A stretch of DNA of 64,000 nt, from the NCBI RefSeq assembly GCF_002163715.1, contig NZ_CP015698.1:3919674-3983673 (forward strand), read 5' to 3'. This document shows positions 50,187 to 59,377 of the stretch, in pieces. Within the stretch, counting starts at the first letter, position 1, and each line of letters opens with the position of its first letter. The DNA comes from Curvibacter sp. AEP1-3 (GTDB taxonomy: Bacteria > Pseudomonadota > Gammaproteobacteria > Burkholderiales > Burkholderiaceae_C). A program made the position numbers and the translations under genes. Below the pieces are notes generated by a model. The model did no database searches. It worked only from the letters and a program-made list of their open reading frames with translations, and had not been told where the DNA came from.

Positions 50187-51170
50187 CTAAAACGCAAGAT
50201 GGTTCAAAGGACCCCAGTTGGCGTTTCCTGCCGGCGGGTCACCATAGACCCAGCGCGGGTCGCCCGTCAGACTACCGTGCCACCAGTCGCTGATGTTGAA
50301 CGGCGGGTTGGCCAGAATGAAGTCGGCGCGCAGGTCCGGATGCTGGTTGCGCGTGAAGGTGTCGCCCGGTTCGCGGCCCAGGTTGAAGTCGATGCCACGG
50401 ATGGCCAGGTTCATGGCAGCCAGCCGCCAGGTGGTGGGGTTGGCCTCTTGGCCGTAGATGCTTACATCACCCAGTTTGCCGCCGTGGGCCTCGATGAACT
50501 TCTCGGACTGAACGAACATGCCCCCGGAGCCACAGCACGGGTCGTATACCTTGCCCGTGTGCGGTGCGAGAACAGCAACCAGGGTCTTCACGATAGATGC
50601 TGGGGTGTAGAACTGCCCGCCCCGCTTACCTTCAGCGCTGGCAAACATACCCAGGAAATATTCGTAGACCTGGCCCAGCACGTCCCGTGCGGTGCTGGGG
50701 TTGTCACCGAACCCGATGGTCGAGACCAGGTCAACCAGTTCACCGAGTTTCCCGTCCGGCAGCTGTGCACGGGCGTAACGTTTGTCCAGAATGCCCTTGA
50801 GCTTCGGATTCTCCTGCTCAATCAAGGTCAGGGCCTCGTCGATGCGCCGGCCGATGTCCGGCTGCTTTGCCGCGGAACGCAGGCTTTCCCAACGTGCTGC
50901 CTCGGGCACCCAGAAGGCATTGACTTCTTTGTAGTAATCCCGGTCCTCCAGTTCGGCCTCTAGGTCTGCGGCACTGGCACCTTCATAGTAATACTCATCG
51001 CCGGGATTGGTGAGCCTTGCCACCAGGTCAACCCGGCGCGCGGCAAAGGTATCGGAGATGTACTTTACAAAAATCAGACCTAGCACCAGGTGCTTGTACT
51101 CGGCCGCGTCCATGTTGGCACGCAGCTTGAATGCCGTGGCCCAAAGTGTCTTTTTAATATCGTCGAGCAT
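50187..51170 (-). pseudogene. hsdM: Type I restriction-modification methyltransferase subunit, C-terminally truncated
   Basis: 327 residues of an HsdM normally near 500. The N-terminal helical domain ([35 protein letters not shown]), the AdoMet motif [10 protein letters not shown] and the catalytic NPPF ([11 protein letters not shown]) are present. Similarity stops after PPAGNANW, followed by five chance residues and a stop. The lost part is replaced by the inverted repeat and KfrA/recombinase segment, and no hsdS or hsdR gene is present. The protein lacks the C-terminal helices needed to contact HsdS, so it is unlikely to work. Confidence 0.88.
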
Positions 51171-51568
51171 GTGGTGTCGAGTTCCCTGCGTTCACATCAA
51201 TCACTGTTGACTGATGCCTCCCCATCGTTGCCGTCAATTTAACCACGGCCCCCGCTTTCCATGGCCTGAATGCGCACTGTGTGGCTTAACCCCTGAACAT
51301 GTACTCCCCAAGTGAAAACGATTAATTGATTGTGGGACTTTGGGATTTACGAACGGCTGCTTCCAGCCTATCAGAGACATTCAAGGGCGTGATCGAGCTA
51401 ACCCGATTCAATCGACCAATGAGCGGGCCAATTCAGCAGCATTGACTGATTGCTGGGCAGGTAGATATGAACTGGAATGACTGGTAAGGTTTGGATTGGA
51501 ATGGGTGGCGGTATTCACTGGAATACGCAATTGACTCCTGGCTCCACTGATTCAATACGGTCAAAGCA
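51171..51568. other. Intergenic region
   Basis: About 400 bases upstream of hsdM and downstream of the HNH gene. It presumably held the hsdM promoter. I see no gene, repeat or clear terminator in it. Confidence 0.5.
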
Positions 51569-52129
51569 CTACAGAAGTCGTGAGCCTTTAGGCAATCGGG
51601 CGGCAAGAAATGAGTGAACGTCGGCACGGATATTCCTGCTGGACAAGATCAGATCCTCATAAATAGACGGGGTATACGGCAGATACAAGAGAGACAATCC
51701 AAGCTCCGAACAAAGCGAATTTCCTTTGGCGCCATTGCATCTCTTGCATGCTGCAGCGACATTGTTCCATTCGTCCTTGCCTCCCCGTGACTTTGGTTTG
51801 ATGTGCTCCCTGGTGAGTTGGTCGTAATGAAACTTGTTTCCGCAAATTACGCACGTGTGGCGGTCTCTTAGAAAAAGCTTCCTGTTTGTCAGTGTGGGTA
51901 TGCAGTCAAACATACTGACCTTTGATGCGCCGCGCGTAGCGAGAATGGGGTGGATGTCAATCTGGGACAGTTTCCCAGTCATCGCGTTCGTACCGCCTCT
52001 CATTGAAATGAAGGTATCACCTATTGTCCAGGCGACAGCGTCCCGGGCATAGTAGGTGCAAGCCTCTTCCATAGTTATCCACTCTTGAGGATGTCCGTAA
52101 GTGTCCAAACGTAAAACATCGTGTCGCAT
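51569..52129 (-). CDS. HNH endonuclease
   Basis: 186 residues from the ATG at 52129 (a GTG two codons earlier is possible). The zinc-binding HNH domain is complete: CVICGNKFHYDQLTREHIKPKSRGGKDEWNNVAAACKRCNGAKG, with two CxxC pairs and the H-N-H residues. It is closely similar to the truncated gene at 52266, including the SLLYLPYTPSIYEDLIL and KGSRLL end, but points the other way. Such proteins nick or cut DNA and often ride on mobile elements. This copy is AT-richer than the remnant and probably came with the island. Confidence 0.85.
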   Translation of the reverse strand: MRHDVLRLDTYGHPQEWITMEEACTYYARDAVAWTIGDTFISMRGGTNAMTGKLSQIDIHPILATRGASKVSMFDCIPTLTNRKLFLRDRHTCVICGNKFHYDQLTREHIKPKSRGGKDEWNNVAAACKRCNGAKGNSLCSELGLSLLYLPYTPSIYEDLILSSRNIRADVHSFLAARLPKGSRLL

Positions 52130-52265
52130 ATTCACCTGAATCGAGGAAATGATTGGGAACGTTACTGCGCCAAGCTGACGAAAGTGTTCATAAACACCAT
52201 ACTAAAGGCCCCCTCCATATTTGCCAACAGTAAATACATACACATGAACAGTACAAATCTACATA

Positions 52266-52562
52266 AGGCACATGTGCGCCTACTGCGGCGGGCACTTCCA
52301 TGAAAACGACCTGACGCGCGAGCACATCATTCCTTTTGCCCAGAACGGTATCGATAACTGGATGAACGTGGTCACCGCTTGTCGCCCGTGCAACCACCGC
52401 AAGAGCCACCGCACCCCCGAGCAGGCCAACATGCCGCTGCTGTACACGCCCTATGTGCCCAGCTTGTGGGAAGACTTCATCCTGCGCAACCGTCGCATCC
52501 TGGCGGACCAGATGGAGTTTTTGATGGCGCATGTGCCGGCGTCGTCCCGTTTGCTGGTTTAG
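52266..52562 (+). pseudogene. HNH endonuclease, 5'-truncated chromosomal copy
   Basis: The frame starts to match the family at RHMCAYCGGHFHENDLTREHIIPFAQNG and runs to a normal end (VPASSRLLV). An ATG at 52272 happens to fall here, but the ~80 N-terminal residues seen in the sister gene at 51569 are absent, and unrelated AT-rich sequence abuts at about 52266. This marks the right edge of the foreign region: everything after it looks like normal chromosome. A shortened HNH protein of ~96 residues could still be made. Confidence 0.75.
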
Positions 52563-52571
52563 CATGCGGGC

Positions 52572-52994
52572 ATGAGTACCAGCCCTGCCCAAAGACCCGC
52601 TACCCGCACCCCGTCTGAGCGCCCGCGCATCGCCCTGATTGCGCACGACCGCAAAAAAGACACCATGGTGGCGCTCGCCCGCGAGTTCGCCCCTTACCTG
52701 AAAACTTGCACCCTGATGGCCACAGGCACCACGGGCGGCCGCTTGGTCGATGAGGTGGGCCTGCATGTGGAGCGCATGCTCAGCGGCCCCTGGGGCGGCG
52801 ACTTGCAGATTGGCGCGCGCCTGGCGGTGGGCGAGGTGGACGCGGTGATCTTCCTGCGCGACCCCATGACGCCCCAGCCGCACGAGCCCGACATCAACGC
52901 CCTGGTGCGCGCCTGCGATGTGCACGATGTGCCCTGTGCCACCAACCTGTCCAGCGCACGCCTGGTGCTCGCGCAGTTGCTCCTGAAAGCATAG
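52572..52994 (+). CDS. mgsA: Methylglyoxal synthase
   Basis: 140 residues. [27 protein letters not shown] and [32 protein letters not shown] are the conserved blocks of MgsA (E. coli enzyme 152 residues), which converts dihydroxyacetone phosphate to methylglyoxal and phosphate, relieving phosphate stress in glycolysis. The invariant phosphate-binding TGTTG is present. It starts 9 bases after the HNH remnant, implying the two were once one transcription unit. Confidence 0.93.
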   Translation: MSTSPAQRPATRTPSERPRIALIAHDRKKDTMVALAREFAPYLKTCTLMATGTTGGRLVDEVGLHVERMLSGPWGGDLQIGARLAVGEVDAVIFLRDPMTPQPHEPDINALVRACDVHDVPCATNLSSARLVLAQLLLKA

Positions 52995-53048
52995 CTGCTC
53001 GCGCACATGGGGCGGGCGCTGGAGGCCGATTTCGTGCTAAATGGGTGT

Positions 53049-54512
53049 TTACCCCACGGTCACGGGCACAAACAATCGGTCCTCACCTCGTAGCACCAGC
53101 AACGCCATTTTCTTGCGCCCTTGGCCCAATTGGCTCTTGAGTGTGTCGGGTGAGCTGGCCAGCTCGCCATTGACCGACAGGATCACATCGCCGCTGCGCA
53201 GGCCTGCGCGCTTGGCAGGGCCGTCGGCTACGTCTTCCACTACCAAACCGCCGGCGACTTGCGCTTCGGCGCGTTCCTGACGGTTCAGGGGGCGCACGGA
53301 CAGGCCCAGTTGCTTGTCTTGCGGAGCGGCGGATTCAGCGGCGACCTTGCCCGATTCCATCTGGCCGAGCGTGATGCTCAGCTCCTTTGGCTTGCCCTGG
53401 CGCCACACGCTCAAGGCCGCTTTGCTGCCCGGTGCGGTGTCAGACACCAGCGGTGGTAGCTCGCTGGATTGGCTGATGTCGGTGCCGTTGAATTTCAAAA
53501 TCACATCGCCCGCCTGCAAGCCAGCCTTGTCGGCAGCGCTGCCTGTGTCCACCGAGTTCACCAGGGCGCCGGCGGGCTTGTCCAGTCCGAAGGACTCTGC
53601 CAGCTCGGGGCTGACTTCCTGGATGGTCACACCCAAGCGGCCGCGGCTGACCTTGCCGTGCGCGAGCAACTGGCCTTCGACCTTCATTGCTACGTCAATC
53701 GGAATGGCAAACGACAAGCCCTGGTAGCCCCCGCTGCGGCTGTAGATCTGCGAGTTGATGCCAATGACTTCACCCGCAAGATTGAACAAGGGGCCGCCGG
53801 AGTTGCCGGGGTTGATGGCCACATCCGTTTGCAGGAAGGGCACATAGCCCTCGTCGGGCAAGCTGCGCGATTTGGCGGACACGATGCCGGCTGTCACCGT
53901 GTTCTCAAAACCGAAGGGCGAGCCGATGGCGACCACCCATTCCCCCACGCGGCTGTTTTTCGGGTCACCGATTTTGACGGTGGGCAGGTCCTTGGCCTCA
54001 ATTTTGAGCACCGCTACATCCGACAGTTTGTCGATGCCCAGCACCTTGGCCTTGAACTCGCGCTTGTCCTTGAGCTTGACGGTGACCTCGCTGGCATCGG
54101 CCACCACGTGCGCGTTGGTGAGTACCACGCCATCGGCCTTGACGATGAAGCCGGAACCGGTGCCACGGGTGGGCGCGTTGTCAGACTCGGCAGGGGGCTG
54201 GAAGCGGCGGAAGAATTCATAAAACGGGTCACGTGGGTCCAGCTGCGGCCCGCCGCTGCGGGCGCTGGTCTTGACCGCACCTTGCACGCTGATGTTGACC
54301 ACGGCTGGTCCCTGCTGCTCGGCAATGTCGGCAAAGCTCGCTGGTGTGCCGCCGCGTGCATCCATGGCGCGGCTGATGGCTGTGGGTGTGGCGTCGGCGG
54401 GTACGGCGGCCGGGTTACGTTGCGAAAGCGCATAGCCGCCCAGAAAGCAGCTGGACGCCAGCACGCCGATGAATGTCGCTTTGAGGTAGAGAGAACGCTC
54501 TGTGTGTTGCAT
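53049..54512 (-). CDS. Periplasmic HtrA/DegP-family serine protease
   Basis: 487 residues from the ATG at 54512. N-terminal signal or anchor (LKATFIGVLASSCFLGGYAL), trypsin-like domain with the triad in TNAHVV (His), KLSDVAVLKI (Asp) and NPGNSGGPL (Ser), then two PDZ domains (about 285-375 and 395-480). This is the layout of MucD/DegQ-type envelope quality-control proteases that degrade or refold misfolded periplasmic proteins. I chose this start because the upstream in-frame codons lack a signal sequence. It has its own unit downstream of the acetyltransferase gene. Confidence 0.92.
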   Translation of the reverse strand: MQHTERSLYLKATFIGVLASSCFLGGYALSQRNPAAVPADATPTAISRAMDARGGTPASFADIAEQQGPAVVNISVQGAVKTSARSGGPQLDPRDPFYEFFRRFQPPAESDNAPTRGTGSGFIVKADGVVLTNAHVVADASEVTVKLKDKREFKAKVLGIDKLSDVAVLKIEAKDLPTVKIGDPKNSRVGEWVVAIGSPFGFENTVTAGIVSAKSRSLPDEGYVPFLQTDVAINPGNSGGPLFNLAGEVIGINSQIYSRSGGYQGLSFAIPIDVAMKVEGQLLAHGKVSRGRLGVTIQEVSPELAESFGLDKPAGALVNSVDTGSAADKAGLQAGDVILKFNGTDISQSSELPPLVSDTAPGSKAALSVWRQGKPKELSITLGQMESGKVAAESAAPQDKQLGLSVRPLNRQERAEAQVAGGLVVEDVADGPAKRAGLRSGDVILSVNGELASSPDTLKSQLGQGRKKMALLVLRGEDRLFVPVTVG

Positions 54513-54607
54513 GGTGTCATCCTTCAAGAAACAGACTAGACCTGCTTCAGATAAGGACGCGCCAGCCCGAGTTCCAGCGCGGAAATGCAAAGAAATGTGA
54601 AGCGTCC

Positions 54608-54626
54608 GGGCGCGGATGCTGCGCCC
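54608..54626 (-). terminator. GC-rich hairpin between acyl-CoA synthetase and protease genes
   Basis: GGGCGC (54608-54613) pairs with GCGCCC (54621-54626). On the minus strand only a short loose T-rich stretch follows, so termination here would be weak. Confidence 0.3.
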
Positions 54627-54636
54627 GAAGCAGGCG

Positions 54637-57327
54637 TTACAGCGGGTGGCTTACCAGCTTGAAATCGGCGTCTTCTTCAAAGGTTTTGACGGTGAAGCCC
54701 AGGCTGCGCATCAGCTTGAGCATGCCGGGGTTGTGGGTGAGTACTAGGCCTTCGATTTCGCTCAGGCCTTTGTCGCGTGCCACGTCCATGATGGACATCA
54801 TCAGCCGCGAGCCCAGGCCTTTGCCGGCAAAGTCGTCCGCCACCACCAAAGAGAACTCACAGCTCGACTTGTCAGGGTTGGTCACATAGCGGGATACGCC
54901 GATGATGCGTTCGGTTTCCAGCATCTCACCGTCTTCGCCCGCGGTGCGGGTCTTGTGGATGGCCACCAATGCCATTTCCCGGTCGTAATCAATCAGTGTG
55001 AATCGGGCGAGCATGGCGGGGGGGAGCTCATGCATGCTGGAGACAAAGCGGAAGTAGCGACTCTCCTTGGAAAGGCCTTGCACCAGGTCCTGCAGCATCT
55101 GCGCGTCGTCCGGCTGCACCGGGCGCACGGTGTACTCGCCGCCGCCGCGCATGGGCCAGAGCTGCTCGTACTGGGCGGGGTAGGGCAGGATGGAGAGGTG
55201 GTTGTAGTTGTGAACCCTGCTGCTGACGCCTTGTGGTGCGTTGTCGATGACGATGCGCGCGTCCACCGCGAGTGCGCCATGTTCATCCACGATGATGGGG
55301 TTGATGTCCATCTCGCGCAACTGGGGCAGCTCGCACACCATCTCGGAAATGCGCAGCAATATCTGCTCCAGCAGGTCGATGTTGGCAGGTGCGTTACCGC
55401 GCCACTCGCCCAGGGTCTCCGCCACGCGCGAGCGCTCGATCAGGCGGCGTGCCAGGAACTGGTTGAGCGGTGGCAGTTCCATGGCGCGGTCGTTGATCAA
55501 CTCGATCATGGTGCCGCCGGCGCCGAAGGCAATAACCGGTCCGAACGGGTCATCTGTGACCAATCCGATATAGATCTCACGGCCATGGCGGGAGCGCACC
55601 ATGCTCTGCACCGTGACGCCGTTGATGCGCGCATCAGGGCGCAGGCGCTTCACGGTTTGCATCATGTCGTTGTAGGTGTCGCGTACGCCGGTGGCGTTCA
55701 TGATGTTCAGCGCCACGCCGCCCACATCCGATTTGTGGCTGATGTCAGGCGAATCGATTTTGAGCACTGCCGGGAAGCCCAGCTGTGTGGCAATCATCAT
55801 GGCCTCGTTGGCGCTACGGGCCAGGATGGTGCGGGTAACCGGAATATGGAAGGCCGAGAGCAGGGTCTTGGACTCCATCTCGGTGAGCACCTTGCGCCGC
55901 TCGGCCAGCACGCTTTCGATCACCAAGCGCGCGCCTTCAATGTCCGGCTTCGCCAGCGTGGAGAGCGGTGGTGGCGTTTGCTGCAAGAGCAGCTGGTTTT
56001 GATAAAACGATGCGATATTCCCGAAGGCGCCTACGGCAGCTTCTGGTGTACGGAAGCTGGGTATCTCGGCGGCTTTCAGGATGCCACGTGCCGCGTTGAC
56101 CGTGCTGTCGCCCATCCAACAAGATAGCAAGGGTTTGCCAATGGTTTTTTTGACCTCGGCCAAAGCGATAGCTACTGCTGATGCGTCGTGGCCGGCTTTG
56201 GGCGAATAGATGGCCAAGACGCCGTCTACGCCCCGGTCCTTGCCGGCAGCGTCCAGCGCTGCCTTGAAGTGTTCTGCATCCGCTTCCTCCGACAGATCAA
56301 TGAGGTCCGTCAATGAGGCCAAAGGAGGAAGCAGGGGCTTGAGGGTCTCTGCGGTCGTGGCAGAAAGCCTGCCGAGTTCCAGCTGCAGTTCGTTGATCCA
56401 GTCGGCGGCCAGCACACCGGGGCCTCCCCCGTTGGTGACCAGTGCCAAGCGCTTGCCGACGGGGCGGTAGCGCGATGCCAGGCACTTGGCTGCCGAAAAC
56501 AGCTCTACGAAAGAGCGCACCCGCACGGCGCCTGCGCGGCGCAAGGCGGCGTCGAACACATCGTCACTGCCCACAATGGCGCCGCTGTGGGTTTGGGCGG
56601 CCTCATTGCCGGCGGGGCGCCGGCCGGCCTTTAGCACTACCACCGGTTTGGCGTTGGCTGCCATACGCAGGGCACTCATGAAGCGGCGGGCATCCGAGAT
56701 GCCCTCCATGTAGACCACGATGCTTTGGGTCTGCGCATCATTGGCCAGAAAGTCGAGCACGTGCGCCAAATCCACGGAGGTGTGGGGGCCCAATGACACG
56801 ACGGTGGAGAAGCCCACCGCATTGTTGGCAGCCCAGTCCAGCATGGAGGAGGCCAGGGCGCCCGACTGCGACACCAGCGCCAGCGGCCCGCGTTGGGCCA
56901 AGGGTCCGGCCAAGCTGGCATTGAGTTGTAGCTGCGGGCGCTGCAAGCCCAAAGAATTGGGGCCCAGCAGTTGCACGCCTTCCCGTTTGGCGATTTTGGC
57001 CAAGGAAGCTGCCAGCTCCGCACTGATGCCACTGGACACAATGACTGCAGCTTTGCAGGCAATGCGTCCTGCAATTTCCAGCGCTGCTGTCAGATCCTCA
57101 GGGGGGAGGGCGATGACCGCCAAGTCTGCGCGCGATTGCGCCAGGTCTGCCAAGGTGCCGGTGCTGTGGATGTCCAGAAAACGCAGCAGGCCGGTAAATG
57201 TCTGTGCCTGCAGGGCGGCCACCAGCATGCGCGCCTGAGGCGGCAGTTGCTCAGGTGCATCCACCTGCCCGGCAAACACGATGATCGATTGCGGGGTGAA
57301 AAGAGGGGACAGGTAATGCTTTTCCAT
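54637..57327 (-). CDS. ADP-forming acyl-CoA synthetase-like protein fused to a GNAT acetyltransferase (Pat/PatZ type)
   Basis: 896 residues from the ATG at 57327. Domain order: CoA-binding domain (about 1-130), succinyl-CoA-ligase-like domains (about 140-460), ATP-grasp domain (about 480-700, with FPAVLKIDSPDISHKSDVGGV and GAGGTMIEL), then a GNAT domain (about 735-890: ADDFAGKGLGSRLMMSIMDVA). This is the layout of bacterial protein acetyltransferases (PatZ/YfiQ) that acetylate and switch off acetyl-CoA synthetase. It neighbours an HDAC-family gene 17 bases upstream in the same direction, an acetylation/deacetylation pair. Confidence 0.92.
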   Translation of the reverse strand: MEKHYLSPLFTPQSIIVFAGQVDAPEQLPPQARMLVAALQAQTFTGLLRFLDIHSTGTLADLAQSRADLAVIALPPEDLTAALEIAGRIACKAAVIVSSGISAELAASLAKIAKREGVQLLGPNSLGLQRPQLQLNASLAGPLAQRGPLALVSQSGALASSMLDWAANNAVGFSTVVSLGPHTSVDLAHVLDFLANDAQTQSIVVYMEGISDARRFMSALRMAANAKPVVVLKAGRRPAGNEAAQTHSGAIVGSDDVFDAALRRAGAVRVRSFVELFSAAKCLASRYRPVGKRLALVTNGGGPGVLAADWINELQLELGRLSATTAETLKPLLPPLASLTDLIDLSEEADAEHFKAALDAAGKDRGVDGVLAIYSPKAGHDASAVAIALAEVKKTIGKPLLSCWMGDSTVNAARGILKAAEIPSFRTPEAAVGAFGNIASFYQNQLLLQQTPPPLSTLAKPDIEGARLVIESVLAERRKVLTEMESKTLLSAFHIPVTRTILARSANEAMMIATQLGFPAVLKIDSPDISHKSDVGGVALNIMNATGVRDTYNDMMQTVKRLRPDARINGVTVQSMVRSRHGREIYIGLVTDDPFGPVIAFGAGGTMIELINDRAMELPPLNQFLARRLIERSRVAETLGEWRGNAPANIDLLEQILLRISEMVCELPQLREMDINPIIVDEHGALAVDARIVIDNAPQGVSSRVHNYNHLSILPYPAQYEQLWPMRGGGEYTVRPVQPDDAQMLQDLVQGLSKESRYFRFVSSMHELPPAMLARFTLIDYDREMALVAIHKTRTAGEDGEMLETERIIGVSRYVTNPDKSSCEFSLVVADDFAGKGLGSRLMMSIMDVARDKGLSEIEGLVLTHNPGMLKLMRSLGFTVKTFEEDADFKLVSHPL

Positions 57328-57344
57328 GGGGTGTGACTCCAGAT

Positions 57345-58271
57345 TCAATCGGCGCCGATGAGGACTTTGACGTGCTCGGCCACGCTGCGGGCCAGCGGAT
57401 TCAGCACATAGCCGCCCTCCAGACAAGAGATGATGCGCCCCTGGCAATGCCGTTGGGCCACTGCCATCAGCTGTCGCGTGACCCAAGCATAGTCGGCATC
57501 GACTAGACCGAGGTTGCCCATATCGTCTTCTCGGTGTGCGTCAAAGCCGGCCGAGATGTAGATGAGCTGAGGGGCAAAGGCGTCCAGCGCAGGCACCCAT
57601 TGGGTGGCCACCGCCTCGCGGAATTTGTCGCTGCCCGAGCGTGCGGGCAGGCCCACGTTCATCATGTTGGGGCCCACGGCTTTTTCCCCGTTGTAGGGAT
57701 AGAGTCCCTGCTCGAAGATGGAGCACATGAGCACCCGGTCGTCGCCGCGGAAAATGTCTTCACTGCCGTTGCCGTGGTGCACATCGAAGTCAATCAATGC
57801 TACGCGTTCCAAACCGTGCACGTCCAGCGCATGGCGTATGCCGACGGCTACATTGTTGAAAAAGCAAAACCCCATGGCTGCCGAGCGTTCTGCATGGTGA
57901 CCCGGCGGGCGCACGCTGCAAAAAGCGGTGGGTACCTGCCCGCTGACCACCAGATCTGTCGCCTGCACGGCAGCCCCCGCCGCACGCAAGGCAGCGCGAA
58001 CGGTGAAGGGGTTCATGTCAGTGTCAGGGTCCACCTTGTGGTAACCCTCTTTGGGAGACGCCTCCATCAGCTCATGCACATAGTTGATGGCGTGGGCCCG
58101 ACCCAGCTGCGCTTCGGTGGCCAAAGGCGCGTCATAGGTGTTCATGTAGTCCAGCAGGCCCCGCAGCAAGAGCATGTCCTGAATGGCACCCAGGCGTTCG
58201 GGGCATTCGGGGTGGTCTGGCCCCATTTCGTGGCGGGCGCAGTCGGGGTGAGAAATAAAGGCGGGCAGCAT
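57345..58271 (-). CDS. Histone-deacetylase-family (acetoin-utilisation-like) deacetylase
   Basis: 308 residues. HPECPERL near the start, RPPGHHAERSAAMGFCFFNN (catalytic His pair), DFDVHHGNG (zinc ligands) and SAGFDAHREDDMGNL are the zinc-hydrolase motifs of the family. It may remove acetyl groups from lysines or small polyamine-like substrates. Its stop lies 17 bases before the acyl-CoA synthetase/acetyltransferase gene, so the two are likely co-transcribed and act as opposing enzymes on protein acetylation. That pairing is inference from position. Confidence 0.93.
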   Translation of the reverse strand: MLPAFISHPDCARHEMGPDHPECPERLGAIQDMLLLRGLLDYMNTYDAPLATEAQLGRAHAINYVHELMEASPKEGYHKVDPDTDMNPFTVRAALRAAGAAVQATDLVVSGQVPTAFCSVRPPGHHAERSAAMGFCFFNNVAVGIRHALDVHGLERVALIDFDVHHGNGSEDIFRGDDRVLMCSIFEQGLYPYNGEKAVGPNMMNVGLPARSGSDKFREAVATQWVPALDAFAPQLIYISAGFDAHREDDMGNLGLVDADYAWVTRQLMAVAQRHCQGRIISCLEGGYVLNPLARSVAEHVKVLIGAD

Positions 58272-58459
58272 TGCGTCTCCTGCATCTGGTTTTTTACCAG
58301 TCTAGGCAGTCAAGCTGACACGAGTCTTGATATGGGGCAATAAGGAGGAAATCCCGCCTTTACAGGCCGTTCACGCAACAGCGACTTGATTTGCATAGGC
58401 GCGCCGCAAACTGGAGTTGCAGCCGAATGTGCTGATACACCCGCAAGGAGTTGGTAGCG

Positions 58460-59356
58460 ATGAACAAAAGCATATGGAAATGGGCGCTGGTATTTGGCAT
58501 GGTGGCCGGCAGCGCCTCTTGGGCTCAGCAGGAGCCCTCGTTGAACGAAATTTACGCCACCGCGCAGGGGGGCAAACTGGAGCAGGCCCAGGTGATGGTG
58601 CAGCAGGTGCTGATCTCCCACCCCAACAGCGCCAAGGCGCATTACGTGCGCAGTGAGCTGTATGCCCGCCAGGGCCAGCTTGCCAATGCACGCGAATCCT
58701 TGGCCACGGCGGAAAAACTGGCCCCCGGCTTGCCGTTTGCCAAGGCAGAGGCGGTGCAAGCCTTGCGCAGCCAACTCTCGGGCAGCCAGGGTAGTGCTGT
58801 GGTGGCCCAGGCCAACGCGGCGCCGGTGACTTACAGCAGTCCCGCACCGTCCTCGCCGGGCGGCTGGGCCCTGCCTGTGCTGCTGGCCGGTGGCGTGATT
58901 GCTATTGCGTTTTTTGTCTTTCGCCGCCGTACACCGGACGCGCAGGTACTTCAGCCTGGCTATGGTGCCTCCATGGGTGGAGGCCTGAATGGCCCGCAGA
59001 CCTTTGGCAACCCCGCACCCAATCTCTATGGCCCGCAGTCTTATGGCTCGGCCTATGGCGCAGGATATGTCCAAGCACCGGGCAGTGGTCTGGGTGGCAA
59101 GATCATGGGCGGAGTTGCCACCGGACTGGCGATGGGCGCGGGCGTGATGGCCGCAGAAGCCATTGGCCGCAACCTGATAGGTGGGCACGGCCCGGTGCAT
59201 GACAGTAGCAACTTCAACAACCCGGTGTCAGATAACAGCGTCTTGGGCAACGACATTAACCAGGACATGGGCGGAGCGGATTTCGGGATCAACGACAGCA
59301 CCACCTGGGACGACCCCGGACTTTCCGGGGATTCGTCCTCGGATTGGGATACCTGA
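58460..59356 (+). CDS. Exported tetratricopeptide-repeat protein with a transmembrane segment
   Basis: 298 residues from the ATG at 58460. Signal peptide ending near SWAQQ, TPR-like helices about 25-95 (AKAHYVRSELYARQGQLANARESLATAEKLAPG), a membrane helix about 134-153 (WALPVLLAGGVIAIAFFVF), then a Gly/Asn/Ser-rich tail with a GGKIMGGVATGLAMGAGVMAAEAIGRNLIGG segment and an acidic Asp/Ser end. The composition suggests an envelope scaffold protein. No enzyme motif. Confidence 0.8.
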   Translation: MNKSIWKWALVFGMVAGSASWAQQEPSLNEIYATAQGGKLEQAQVMVQQVLISHPNSAKAHYVRSELYARQGQLANARESLATAEKLAPGLPFAKAEAVQALRSQLSGSQGSAVVAQANAAPVTYSSPAPSSPGGWALPVLLAGGVIAIAFFVFRRRTPDAQVLQPGYGASMGGGLNGPQTFGNPAPNLYGPQSYGSAYGAGYVQAPGSGLGGKIMGGVATGLAMGAGVMAAEAIGRNLIGGHGPVHDSSNFNNPVSDNSVLGNDINQDMGGADFGINDSTTWDDPGLSGDSSSDWDT

Positions 59357-59377
59357 GTTGATACCATCGCGTCACTC

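Noticed and set aside
53469..54539. 356-codon plus-strand frame opposite the protease gene
   Set aside because: It is a shadow of the HtrA/DegP gene, which has the full catalytic triad and PDZ domains on the other strand.
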